From: Spirochaetaceae bacterium
GTDB lineage: Bacteria > Spirochaetota > Spirochaetia > Treponematales > Treponemataceae
Assembly: GCA_017936665.1 (NCBI GenBank)
Contig: JAGBFB010000029.1
Coordinates: 185,824 to 249,823, forward strand
Direction of reading: 5' to 3'
Length of the DNA stretch: 64,000 nt
The translations under genes were made by a program, and so were the position numbers. The notes under the pieces are model-generated. The model did not search any database. It worked only from the letters and a program-made list of their open reading frames with translations, and was not told the origin of the DNA. Shown here one piece after another: positions 8,172 through 16,018 of the stretch (the first letter of the stretch is position 1; every line of letters starts with the position of its first letter).

Positions 8172-9590
8172 ATGACAGATCACCTTTTACGACAACCATA
8201 TCTAAACCTTCTCAAATCCATAATCACAACTCAATGTAACAATTCATCAGGTTATTCTTTTGCAATAGACGGTGAATGGGGCTGCGATAAAACATGGATT
8301 CTGAACGAACTTGAAAAACAACTTACAGAAAAAAAAGAGAACAAATTCATTATATTCCACTACAATGCCTGGAAAAATGATTTTTATGACGAGCCGCTTG
8401 TTGCTTTACTTTCTGTAATGATTGAAAGCCTAAAAAAGTATAAAAAAAGTATAACCGAAACAGGTTCTGTAAGCAAATTAATTTCATCATCTATTACAAC
8501 TTTAATGAAAATTGTAGGCAATGTGGTTGAAAAGAAATACAACCTAAATCCCAATGACATCATTGATTCTGTAAAAGATTCTGGTAAGGCAATTGCCAAT
8601 ATAAAACTTACAAAATCTGATTTTAATAAATTATTGCCATTAGAGAATGCCTTAAACCAAATCAAAGACATTATTACGAAACTTGCGAAATCAGCTCATA
8701 TTATTCTTATCATCGATGAACTTGATCGATGCCTTCCAGAATATGCAATCAAAGTTTTGGAGCGTCTTCATCATATTTGCAATGAAATGCCGATAACTCA
8801 GATTTTAGCAATAAACAAATCTGTTTTGGTAGATAGTATTTCAACAGTCTTCGGAAAGAACTATTCAAACACAGACAATCATGACAGATGGAATACTTTT
8901 TTTGCAGATTCATACCTTCAAAAATTCCTTGATGTTTCAATTCCTCTCCCCACTGGAACTCTTGATAGCCGTCTTGGAATTCTTAATGGATTAGAAAAAA
9001 ATTATGTACCATATATTCGCCCAACAAATTTTGGACAGGAATTCATAAAACTTGATGAAGAATTTTTAATTTTGTTTATAACAACTCTTATAAATGGTAT
9101 TGAAATACGCTTGCAGGAAAAAATATTTAAACAAGTGGAGCTTTGTCATAAATTAACTATTGATAGTGGAATAAATCTTAACCAAGAACGATGTACTTAT
9201 GCAATTTTGATTTACGAAATTATTTCTTGCATTTGTAGATATGTGTTTCATTTATCTGAAACATGTAAAATTCTTGAAGGTAATGAAAACTATAGCCTTG
9301 TTTTTTCTCATGTTTACTTAAGTTCAAGTAAAGTAACTAAAGTAAAGTATGATAAATTTAATGAGAACTTGAAAAATTTTTTAGTATCAGGAATAAGAAA
9401 TGTGACATATACATATCAAAATTATCCTTTTGAAATTATTGACACAAAAACATATATAATGGCTTATTTTTTGGGTTCTACAAAAAGATCTATAGATACT
9501 TTACAGAATTACTTGTTTGATCGCATTTTTGAAGATAAAATTTTCTTGCAAAAATATGATGAAATAATGAATATTATAATAGGGAATTAA
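8172..9590 (+). CDS. KAP-family P-loop NTPase with altered Walker A
   Basis: 472 residues. The N-terminus fits the KAP NTPase family: a P-loop preceded by YSFAIDGEWG, the conserved FHYNAWKND after it, Walker B IILIIDELDRC near residues 177-187 and the following LERLHHICNE. KAP proteins are STAND-like NTPases, often linked to phage defence and membrane-associated signalling. The P-loop reads GEWGCDKT (residues 34-41): the invariant glycine before the lysine is aspartate (GAT, one base from GGT), which should impair phosphate binding. No transmembrane pair is evident in the usual insertion region. It is the last gene of the A-B-C-KAP unit; a relic of hsdS lies in the same frame just after its stop. 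Confidence 0.82.
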   Translation: MTDHLLRQPYLNLLKSIITTQCNNSSGYSFAIDGEWGCDKTWILNELEKQLTEKKENKFIIFHYNAWKNDFYDEPLVALLSVMIESLKKYKKSITETGSVSKLISSSITTLMKIVGNVVEKKYNLNPNDIIDSVKDSGKAIANIKLTKSDFNKLLPLENALNQIKDIITKLAKSAHIILIIDELDRCLPEYAIKVLERLHHICNEMPITQILAINKSVLVDSISTVFGKNYSNTDNHDRWNTFFADSYLQKFLDVSIPLPTGTLDSRLGILNGLEKNYVPYIRPTNFGQEFIKLDEEFLILFITTLINGIEIRLQEKIFKQVELCHKLTIDSGINLNQERCTYAILIYEIISCICRYVFHLSETCKILEGNENYSLVFSHVYLSSSKVTKVKYDKFNENLKNFLVSGIRNVTYTYQNYPFEIIDTKTYIMAYFLGSTKRSIDTLQNYLFDRIFEDKIFLQKYDEIMNIIIGN

Positions 9591-9617
9591 AAGATATTTA
9601 TATTGAGAATAAAAAAA

Positions 9618-9668
9618 AAATTATGCAACCGTTTATTGATGAATGGACAGGTTGAGGTGGAGGGGTAA
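9618..9668 (+). repeat. Second copy of the hsdS 3' tail (partial)
   Basis: In frame 9639-9668 the sequence encodes MNGQVEVEG and stop, preceded by NRLL, which is the end of HsdS with three residues deleted from RDRLLPLLMNGQVEVE. The segment 9637-9661 is identical to 11596-11620. Its stop TAA shares a base with the ATG of the next gene (TAATG), and its purine-rich GAGGTGGAGGGG acts as the ribosome-binding site, exactly as the first hsdS tail does for gene A. Confidence 0.85.
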
Positions 9669-11566
9669 TGAATTTTCTTGATGATGTATTAAATGAAAAT
9701 GAAATAACTGAGAATTTAAGATATTTTGTTAGTTATTGGGAATATTTCTGTAATGCGGTAGAGCAACCTTCTATTTACACAACAATAATGACACCTCATT
9801 TTCTTGTTAGAGAGATACTGAACGAATTGAATACTAACGGAACAGAAAATTCTTCTACATTCAAATATTTTTTTTCACAAAATCAATCTTTTTTAAGCAA
9901 GAAATATTTATTTGACGAGGGCTCTTATTCATTATGGATATTGCTACATGAAAAACTGAAAGAAAAAGAAAAACAAGTAGTTGTTATTGATTCCATTGTA
10001 AATAAATTAATTCAACATTTTAGTTCAAACGAATTTCAAGCTTTTCTGTTTAGTTCTCTCAAATCTATTGTTTTATCTTCAGAAGCAAAATTTGATAATA
10101 TAAAATCATTGACTGAAACCATCATTTTTCAGTTTATTTTTGAACAATATTCGATAAAAACAATAAAAAAGCTGATTAACAATATATTTTCTTCATATTC
10201 TTTAGAAAAAAGAGAAAATGAAAAGGTATATTTTCATACAAATTATCCTTTAGTTACTAATTTTGAGAATGATGACTATGAAGAATATGTAAAAAAAGCA
10301 TCTGATGAAATGAATAACTTAACATTGGAAAAGCGATTTGATAGATTATATGAATTACTAATAAATGATACTCAAATTTATTATTTCATTTTTTATATTA
10401 AAGGTATCTTTTTTGAAAATAAAGTAGATTTTGCTGATGTAACTTTTTATAATCCCAAAATAACTCCAGTTCTTAATCCAAGTAATCAATTCGGAAATGA
10501 TATTTTTGATGATGAAGATTATGAAATAGGAATGAATGTTATAGTGAAGCAGAAAGGAAAAGACATTATTTCTGCAAAACTTGCAGCAATAAAAAAAATT
10601 AATAAGACATATGATTTTATTTTGTTGCATAGTAACTTAAAAGGCAAAATTTCAATTAATGACGCTTGTTATAGAATTTTAGATGAAAATAAAGAATTTC
10701 GTTCTTGGTCTATGGGAACTTCAAAAGATTACTTATGGCGACATGATGTAATAATCGATGAAGAATCAGAAAATAAAATTATAAATAAATATCAAAAAAT
10801 ATGTAATAATGAAAATATTTTGGAGCATGATAAAGATATTATTTTTGATTCATTGCATTTTTATAGAAAAGCTAAAGAAAGTGATTCACAAGAAGAAAAG
10901 TTATTAAATTATTGGATTGCATTAGAACGCCTTTTTTTAGATTTTGATACTTTTGAATCAAAATTTGATAGAACATGTAATTTTGTTCAAAGTATTTTAT
11001 TAGAAAGATTTATTTTTCAAAAAGGATGGAATTGTTATTATTTTATTGATAATTTATTAGGAAGTAAATTTTTTTATAGAGATAATATGATTTCGGAAAT
11101 TGAGATTCCTAAGGAACTTCAGATAAAAGCAAACATAGGACCTGATTTGAATAATTCAATAATTAAATTACAAGATTTTGTTGATTCAATTCCAGAAATT
11201 ATCAAATACAGTAGAAATCTTGTTGCAAATGATATAATGCAAAATGTTCAAAAATTTTATTATAATCACAAATTTGCAAGTAAAGAAATCTTGGATAAAA
11301 AAGAAGAAATTCGAAATGTATTATTGATGATATACCGACAAAGAAATCAAATTGTCCACAATGCAAAATATGATAATACATTAATTGAATATAATATTGC
11401 ACAAGCTCAAAGCATAACAACAATAGTTTTGTCTGTTCTAGTGAAAGAAATCAATGAACATTCTTCAATAAAAGATGTAGCATTAGATTTTTATATCAGA
11501 TCAGAACAAGATATCTATTTAGCTACAAAAGAAGATGACTATTTATTTGTAGATAAATTAAAATGA
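9668..11566 (+). CDS. Large ApeA-like HEPN-domain protein
   Basis: 632 residues. The C-terminal third carries the hallmarks of the ApeA-like HEPN family: LNYWIALERLFLDFDTFESK around residue 416 and the catalytic-type R-x4-H motif RNQIVH at residues 559-564. HEPN proteins of this group include ApeA, an anti-phage protein that acts by RNA cleavage and abortive infection; the family link is known, the function here is inferred. The N-terminal 350 residues are unrecognised and AT-rich in coding. The ATG overlaps the stop of the upstream hsdS tail relic, which also supplies the ribosome-binding site. No toxin-neutralising partner is obvious next to it, so any control is probably built into the N-terminal region. 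Confidence 0.72.
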   Translation: MNFLDDVLNENEITENLRYFVSYWEYFCNAVEQPSIYTTIMTPHFLVREILNELNTNGTENSSTFKYFFSQNQSFLSKKYLFDEGSYSLWILLHEKLKEKEKQVVVIDSIVNKLIQHFSSNEFQAFLFSSLKSIVLSSEAKFDNIKSLTETIIFQFIFEQYSIKTIKKLINNIFSSYSLEKRENEKVYFHTNYPLVTNFENDDYEEYVKKASDEMNNLTLEKRFDRLYELLINDTQIYYFIFYIKGIFFENKVDFADVTFYNPKITPVLNPSNQFGNDIFDDEDYEIGMNVIVKQKGKDIISAKLAAIKKINKTYDFILLHSNLKGKISINDACYRILDENKEFRSWSMGTSKDYLWRHDVIIDEESENKIINKYQKICNNENILEHDKDIIFDSLHFYRKAKESDSQEEKLLNYWIALERLFLDFDTFESKFDRTCNFVQSILLERFIFQKGWNCYYFIDNLLGSKFFYRDNMISEIEIPKELQIKANIGPDLNNSIIKLQDFVDSIPEIIKYSRNLVANDIMQNVQKFYYNHKFASKEILDKKEEIRNVLLMIYRQRNQIVHNAKYDNTLIEYNIAQAQSITTIVLSVLVKEINEHSSIKDVALDFYIRSEQDIYLATKEDDYLFVDKLK

Positions 11567-11588
11567 AATGAATATAAAAAAGGACTGT

Positions 11589-11627
11589 ATGTTACTGATG
11601 AATGGACAGGTTGAGGTGGAAGAGTAG
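11589..11627 (+). repeat. Third copy of the hsdS 3' tail (partial)
   Basis: The frame ending at TAG 11625-11627 encodes LLMNGQVEVEE, the HsdS C-terminus. Bases 11596-11620 repeat 9637-9661 exactly. Unlike the first two copies it is not followed immediately by a gene: 87 bp with a separate promoter precede higB. It marks the right boundary of the HEPN cassette. Confidence 0.85.
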
Positions 11628-11666
11628 GATTTGTAAATAATTTATTACCTTACACTTCTCCTTTTC

Positions 11667-11695
11667 TTGACAATTTGTAAATGTGCTACTATATT
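11667..11695 (+). promoter_or_regulatory. Sigma-70-type promoter of higBA
   Basis: TTGACA (11667-11672), 17-bp spacer, TATATT (11690-11695). Transcription would start near 11702, just ahead of the GAGGG ribosome-binding site (11704-11708) of higB. Confidence 0.75.
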
Positions 11696-11714
11696 ATAAC
11701 CAAGAGGGTTAATA

Positions 11715-12023
11715 TTGGAAGTCAAATTTATAAATAAACATCTAGAAGAATTATACTCAACGGGAAAGTCAAAAAAATATAAAACAGTTCCTGCGGATGT
11801 AATTAGAAAACTTCCACGTGCTGTAATTATCCTTGAACAAATAGAAATAATCCAAGATATATGGAAATATCCTGGATATAACTTTGAAAAACTAGAAGGT
11901 GTGAATCAGTATTCAATTCGATTAGGAAGAACTTGGAGACTGATTATGGAAATTGATTGGACCAATGAAGAAAAAACAATTGGAATCATTGGTTTGGAAG
12001 ATTTAACTCATCACTATCAGTGA
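11715..12023 (+). CDS. higB: HigB-type toxin (RelE superfamily)
   Basis: 102-residue RelE-like protein with the usual plan: basic N-terminal helices (KSKKYKTVPADVIRKL), then the strand region GYNFEKLEGVNQYSIRLGRTWRLIME. HigB toxins cleave mRNA in the ribosomal A site. The start is TTG at 11715, supported by GAGGG six nt upstream; no ATG is available. It overlaps the possible GTG start of the antitoxin gene and precedes it, the toxin-first order typical of higBA. An own promoter separates it from the HEPN cassette. Confidence 0.88.
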   Translation: MEVKFINKHLEELYSTGKSKKYKTVPADVIRKLPRAVIILEQIEIIQDIWKYPGYNFEKLEGVNQYSIRLGRTWRLIMEIDWTNEEKTIGIIGLEDLTHHYQ

Positions 12024-12037
12024 AAAGGAACACGTCT

Positions 12038-13153
12038 ATGGCTGAAAAGCAATTACAATCATTTTATAATGTTGGACCTGGGGATTATATTCTTGATTTT
12101 TTAGATTCATTTGGTTGGACTCAAAATGATTTAGCGGATGTTACAGGTTTTAGCCTAAAAAGTATAAATCAACTTATAAACAATAAACAGGGAATAACTC
12201 CAGAAACTGCAATCACTTTAGAAAAAGTATTTGGCTCTCCTGCTGAATTTTGGCTTAATGTTGATGCAAAATATCAAATCAGAAAAAAACAAGAACAAAA
12301 TTCAGAAAAAAATGAACTTACTGCAAAAAAAGCAATTCTTAGAAAATATATGCCTGTTTCTGAAATGAAAAAGAAAGGTTGGTTTTTGTATGATGTTGAT
12401 ACTGTTTCTGGGATAGAAGAAGAATGTTTACGTGTATTTGGACAAAAATCAATTCCAGAAGCTGATTATAATAATGAATATAAATTTTGTGCAAGACAAA
12501 CAAAGTTTGATTTTGACTATACACTTTGGTACAGCAAAACTTGGTTTGAATATGCAAAATTACATGCAAACACTTTTGAACTTCCAAAGTATGATAAAGA
12601 AAAATTAGAACACATTGCAAATAATTTATTTTCTTATACAACAAAAGAAGATGGAATCAATCAAATTATAAATGATTTATTTGATTGTGGAGTTGGATTT
12701 TTTACATTAAGTCATCTTCAAAAAACATACCTTGATGGTGCTACTTTTATAGCAGAAAAAAATCCTTTTATTGTTTACACTTGTCGCTATGACAGAATAG
12801 ATAATTTTTGGTTTGTCTTAGCCCATGAAATTGCTCACATTATTCATCACTACGAGTTTTTATCAGAGGCAATTTTAGATAATCTTGAAGAAAAAGCAGA
12901 ATCGGAAAGAGAAAAAGAAGCTGACCATTATGCAGGAATTTATCTAAATCAAGATAAAGTGATTCAAATTGGAAAACAATTCGGAAAATACCTAAATGTA
13001 ACTCGTTTACAACAAATTTCTGATACAACAGATGTTTCAATTCCTGTTGCTTTAGGAATACTTCAACATTTTGGATTCTTGGATTGGCGTCAATTTGCAA
13101 AGTTCAAAGAACATGTAAAAGAACGTATTCCAAATGAGTTGATTAAGGGATAA
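12038..13153 (+). CDS. higA: HigA-like antitoxin: XRE HTH fused to an ImmA/IrrE-type metallopeptidase
   Basis: About 371 residues. The N-terminal XRE helix-turn-helix (GWTQNDLADVTGFSLKSINQ) plus the NKQGITPETAITLEKVFG segment identifies the HigA/VapI type. The C-terminal half carries a zinc-peptidase motif HEIAHIIHH followed by an EKEADHYAG glutamate motif (COG2856, ImmA/IrrE). Such fusions repress their own operon and the peptidase may remove the antitoxin under stress; the latter is inference. ATG 12038 has AAGGA eight nt upstream and is preferred over a GTG at 12020 that overlaps the toxin gene. A canonical HigA is about 100 residues, so this is a long, two-domain form. Confidence 0.87.
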   Translation: MAEKQLQSFYNVGPGDYILDFLDSFGWTQNDLADVTGFSLKSINQLINNKQGITPETAITLEKVFGSPAEFWLNVDAKYQIRKKQEQNSEKNELTAKKAILRKYMPVSEMKKKGWFLYDVDTVSGIEEECLRVFGQKSIPEADYNNEYKFCARQTKFDFDYTLWYSKTWFEYAKLHANTFELPKYDKEKLEHIANNLFSYTTKEDGINQIINDLFDCGVGFFTLSHLQKTYLDGATFIAEKNPFIVYTCRYDRIDNFWFVLAHEIAHIIHHYEFLSEAILDNLEEKAESEREKEADHYAGIYLNQDKVIQIGKQFGKYLNVTRLQQISDTTDVSIPVALGILQHFGFLDWRQFAKFKEHVKERIPNELIKG

Positions 13154-13208
13154 TTGAAAGTTGATAATAATTCTTTTACCTCCACACACACTCATATAAA
13201 TAATTTTC

Positions 13209-13237
13209 TTGACATTTGATTTTCTGTGAATTATATT
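13209..13237 (+). promoter_or_regulatory. Promoter of the riboswitch-oadB transcript
   Basis: TTGACA (13209-13214), 17-bp spacer, TATATT (13232-13237); start expected near 13244, immediately before the first riboswitch helix. Confidence 0.82.
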
Positions 13238-13246
13238 TTTACAAAA

Positions 13247-13373
13247 CAAAGGGGGAGTAGTTTTCCTTCTTCAGAATCAACAGCCGACTTTTAATCTGGT
13301 TCTGAGGCTTCTATACAAAGTAGAAGAAACAAGACCTTTTGCTTGAAATTTTCAGGCGAGAGGTCTTTTTTTT
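13247..13373 (+). promoter_or_regulatory. yybP-ykoY family (Mn2+) riboswitch with intrinsic terminator
   Basis: The aptamer shows the two conserved parts of the family: AAAGGGGGAGTAG (13248-13260) at the 5' side and AAACAAGACCTTT (13328-13339) at the 3' side, which pair through AAAGG/CCTTT as P1. Between them are a helix closing at CAGAA/TTCTG (13272-13304) containing CAGCCGAC and a hairpin CTTCTA/TAGAAG (13308-13326). The 3' strand AAGACCT (13331-13337) can instead pair with AGGTCTT (13361-13367), forming a terminator followed by T8. Aptamer folding would therefore block termination, an ON switch with Mn2+. Family assignment is from remembered consensus, not a covariance search. Confidence 0.82.
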
Positions 13374-13382
13374 CGCTTGAAA

Positions 13383-13563
13383 CAAAACTTTTTATAGGAA
13401 ATATTTTGAAATGCTACGCACAAATGGTGCTTCGCATTTCAAATAAAGTTTGCATATTAGCAAACTTTCCTATTTACAGCAGTTTCTCATTACATTGCGA
13501 AACTGCAACTAAAAAGTTTTTCGAAAGTTGAAACTTTCTTCAAAACTTTTTATAGGAGATATT
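13383..13563 (+). repeat. Hairpin-rich leader flanked by a duplicated ribosome-binding segment
   Basis: A 23-bp segment (CAAAACTTTTTATAGGA followed by RATATT) occurs at 13383-13405 and 13541-13563; the second copy is the real ribosome-binding site of the next gene. Between the copies are four consecutive inverted repeats: 13408-13414/13434-13440, 13445-13453/13460-13468, 13479-13486/13499-13506 and 13511-13520/13542-13551 (with an inner 6-bp stem). The first copy has TTG where the gene copy has ATG and could start a 41-codon reading frame ending at 13531. This looks like a small palindromic insertion with flanking duplication in the mRNA leader. Confidence 0.7.
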
Positions 13564-14700
13564 ATGAATCAGATTTTTAGTTATTTTACGGAAGGTTTTT
13601 TGTCATTATCTTGGCAAAATTTTGTGATGTACGGAATTGGGTCATTGTTGATTTATCTTGCAATCAAAAAAAAGTATGAACCAATGCTTTTGCTTCCTAT
13701 CGGGTTTGGAGCAATTCTTGTAAATCTCCCATTTGAAATAGTCTGGCAACATGGAGAAACTTCTGGAGTATTAAAAATTCTTTTTGAAACAGGAATAATG
13801 ACAGAGTTGTTTCCTCTTTTAATTTTTATTTGTGTGGGAGCAATGATTGATTTTAGACCTTTACTTTGTCGTCCTTGGATGATGATTTTTGGAATTGTTG
13901 CTCATGGTGGAATTTTTATTTCAGCTTTTATTGCATATAAGTTTTTTGGATTTTCTATTCCCGAAGCTGCAAGTATCGGAGTTATAGGAGCCGCAGATGG
14001 TCCTACATCAATTTTAGTTACATCAAAATTTGCTCCTAACTTACTTGGTCCAATCACCGTTGTAGCTTATTCATATATGTCTTTAGTTCCAATAATTATG
14101 CCGCCTGTGATTAAATTACTAACTACAAAAAATGAACGCAAACTTCATGTAATTTCAAAAGATTGTAAAATTCCTCAATGGGTGATGATTGCATTTCCTA
14201 TCGCTTTAACTTTGATTGTGGGAATTCTTGTTCCTATGGCAGCTCCTCTTTTGGGGTTTTTAATGTTTGGTAATTTAATTAAAGAAAGTGGAGTTTTAGA
14301 AAAACTAGCAAAGTCGGCACAAAATGAACTTGCAAATATTGTAACATTACTTTTAGGAATTAGCGTAGGTGCAACAATGCGAGCAGAAAATTTTTTGCAA
14401 ATTCAAACTTTACTGATAATGATTTTAGGTTTGATTGCCTTTGTCGGTGATACAATTTGTGGAGTTCTCTTTGCTAAATTGATAAATCTATTTCGAAAAA
14501 AAGAAAATCACATCAATCCTATGATTGGAGCTTGTGGGCTTTCAGCATTTCCAATGGCAAGTCGTGTTGTTCAAAAAATTGCATTGGAAGAAGATAATCA
14601 AAACTTTTTGTTAATGCATGCTGTAAGTGCAAATGTTTCTGGACAAATTGGTTCTGTTTTAATTGGTGGATTAATTTTAGGAATTGTTCCATTGCTATAG
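13564..14700 (+). CDS. Orphan OadB/GcdB-like sodium-translocating decarboxylase beta subunit
   Basis: About 379 residues, strongly hydrophobic with around ten membrane segments. It carries the signature region of OadB/MmdB/GcdB: IGAADGPTSILVTSK (with the essential aspartate) in the middle and a C-terminal GLSAFPMASRV box resembling the family GVSAVPMAARV. In this family the beta subunit couples decarboxylation of biotinyl-lipid-linked substrates to Na+ export. No alpha (carboxyltransferase) or gamma subunit gene is nearby, so its partner is unknown or it acts alone as a cation carrier. ATG 13564 has AGGAGA upstream; an in-frame TTG at 13528 lies inside a leader hairpin and is rejected. Predicted control is by the upstream manganese-type riboswitch. 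Confidence 0.85.
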   Translation: MNQIFSYFTEGFLSLSWQNFVMYGIGSLLIYLAIKKKYEPMLLLPIGFGAILVNLPFEIVWQHGETSGVLKILFETGIMTELFPLLIFICVGAMIDFRPLLCRPWMMIFGIVAHGGIFISAFIAYKFFGFSIPEAASIGVIGAADGPTSILVTSKFAPNLLGPITVVAYSYMSLVPIIMPPVIKLLTTKNERKLHVISKDCKIPQWVMIAFPIALTLIVGILVPMAAPLLGFLMFGNLIKESGVLEKLAKSAQNELANIVTLLLGISVGATMRAENFLQIQTLLIMILGLIAFVGDTICGVLFAKLINLFRKKENHINPMIGACGLSAFPMASRVVQKIALEEDNQNFLLMHAVSANVSGQIGSVLIGGLILGIVPLL

Positions 14701-14740
14701 TTTAAAATAATATGATAAAATCATACTAGGAGTAATTTAT

Positions 14741-15091
14741 ATGATTAAAATTTATTGTTATCCTCGTTGTACAACTTGTCAGCGTGCAACAAAATATCTT
14801 GATTCAAAATCTGTTGAATATGAATATATCAACATTAAAGATGATAATCCAAGTAAAGAAACTTTGCGTGGGTTGTGGCAAAAAAGTGGTTTGGAATTAA
14901 AAAAGTTTTTTAACACAAGTGGTATTCTTTACAGAGAAATGGAACTTTCTAAAAAACTTAGTTCAATGACTGATGAAGAAAAATTAGACTTACTTGCTTC
15001 TGATGGAATGCTTGTGAAACGTCCTATTTTAATCACAGAGAACGCGGTTCTTGTAGGATTTAAAGAAAGCCAGTGGGTTGGGAAAGTGTAA
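14741..15091 (+). CDS. ArsC/Spx family thioredoxin-fold protein
   Basis: 116 residues with the N-terminal redox motif CYPRCTTCQRA (CxxC at residues 10-13) and the family pattern FNTSGILYREM and VKRPILI. The family contains glutathione-type arsenate reductases (ArsC) and the transcription factor Spx; the CxxC at the N-terminus and the lack of an ars cluster favour the Spx/YffB-like branch. AGGAG lies eight nt upstream of ATG. The next gene starts at or inside its 3' end, so the two are co-translated. Confidence 0.85.
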   Translation: MIKIYCYPRCTTCQRATKYLDSKSVEYEYINIKDDNPSKETLRGLWQKSGLELKKFFNTSGILYREMELSKKLSSMTDEEKLDLLASDGMLVKRPILITENAVLVGFKESQWVGKV

Positions 15092-15092
15092 G

Positions 15093-15983
15093 TTGATTTC
15101 TCATTTTCATCTTCCTGGACTTTTTGAGTTTTATGAATTCTATAAAAAATTTTTACCTCTTTATCGATTTCATAAAGAATATTTTTATGATTGGTGTGAT
15201 ATTGCTTCAATTTACGGAGCTCCAGAGGATTGTCTTTGGGGTGGAGGTAGAACAAGTTTTGGGATTGCTGAAGCAAAAGATGTTTTCGAGTTGATGAATG
15301 AATTCGAAATTTCTCCCAGGTTGACTTTTAGTAATTCCTTAATTCGTTCAGAACATCTTGATGATAAAAAATGTAATCGATTGTGTAAACTTTTTGAAAA
15401 TTCAAAGGTTGCAACAGGAATAATTATTCATTCTGATTTGTTATTGAATTATCTTAAAAATCAATTTGCAAATTTTTATTTTATTTCTTCTACAACAAAA
15501 GTTTTAACAAATTTTTTGGATTTTGAAAGCGAACTTAATCGTGAAGATTTTTCTTTTGTGGTTCCGGATTTTAGATTGAATAAATCTTTTGAAAAATTTA
15601 ATTCTCTTTCTCAAAAACAAAAAGATAAAGTTGAATTTCTTTGTAATGAGTGTTGTGATTTTACCTGTATAGAACGAAAAACTTGCTACGAAAATGAAAG
15701 TCGTAAAAATCTTGGGGAGAAAGTTATCTCTCATAAATGTACGGCACATAATTCAGAAAATGGTTATCGTTTTTCTTTAGCGATGAAAAATCCTGGTTTC
15801 ATTAGCGTAAATGAAATTGAAAAAAAATATCTACCACTAGGATTTTCAAATTTTAAAATTGAAGGAAGAGGACTTGGTAGTGCAATCCTTTTGGAATTCA
15901 TTCTTTACTACATGATAAAACCTGAATATCACTTGAAAGTTAGAGAAGAAATTTATTTGGATTCAATGTTAGATTTATTTTGA
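15093..15983 (+). CDS. Peptidase-U32-like protein with a cysteine cluster
   Basis: About 296 residues. No ATG occurs near the N-terminus. TTG 15093 directly follows the arsC-like stop and has GGAAAG seven nt upstream; TTG 15078, overlapping the previous gene, is the alternative. The C-terminal GFSNFKIEGRGLGSA resembles the KIEGR box of U32 proteins (RlhA, UbiU/UbiV type), and a cluster CNECC..C.....C with a further CTAH (residues about 185-230) could bind an Fe-S centre as in UbiU/UbiV. The protein is shorter than canonical U32 peptidases. U32-like is an inference from one box plus the cysteines. Confidence 0.55.
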   Translation: MISHFHLPGLFEFYEFYKKFLPLYRFHKEYFYDWCDIASIYGAPEDCLWGGGRTSFGIAEAKDVFELMNEFEISPRLTFSNSLIRSEHLDDKKCNRLCKLFENSKVATGIIIHSDLLLNYLKNQFANFYFISSTTKVLTNFLDFESELNREDFSFVVPDFRLNKSFEKFNSLSQKQKDKVEFLCNECCDFTCIERKTCYENESRKNLGEKVISHKCTAHNSENGYRFSLAMKNPGFISVNEIEKKYLPLGFSNFKIEGRGLGSAILLEFILYYMIKPEYHLKVREEIYLDSMLDLF

Positions 15984-16018
15984 GAAAAAATTTTAATACA
16001 AAGTTCATCTTTTATTTG

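Noticed and set aside
5474..13153. Prophage or integrative element
   Set aside because: No integrase, terminase, capsid, portal or conjugation gene and no tRNA attachment site is present; only hsdS tails repeat.
13343..13531. 62-codon reading frame before the OadB homologue
   Set aside because: It starts inside the riboswitch terminator and runs through hairpins; only the shorter TTG frame from 13406 has a ribosome-binding-like sequence, and neither is family-like.
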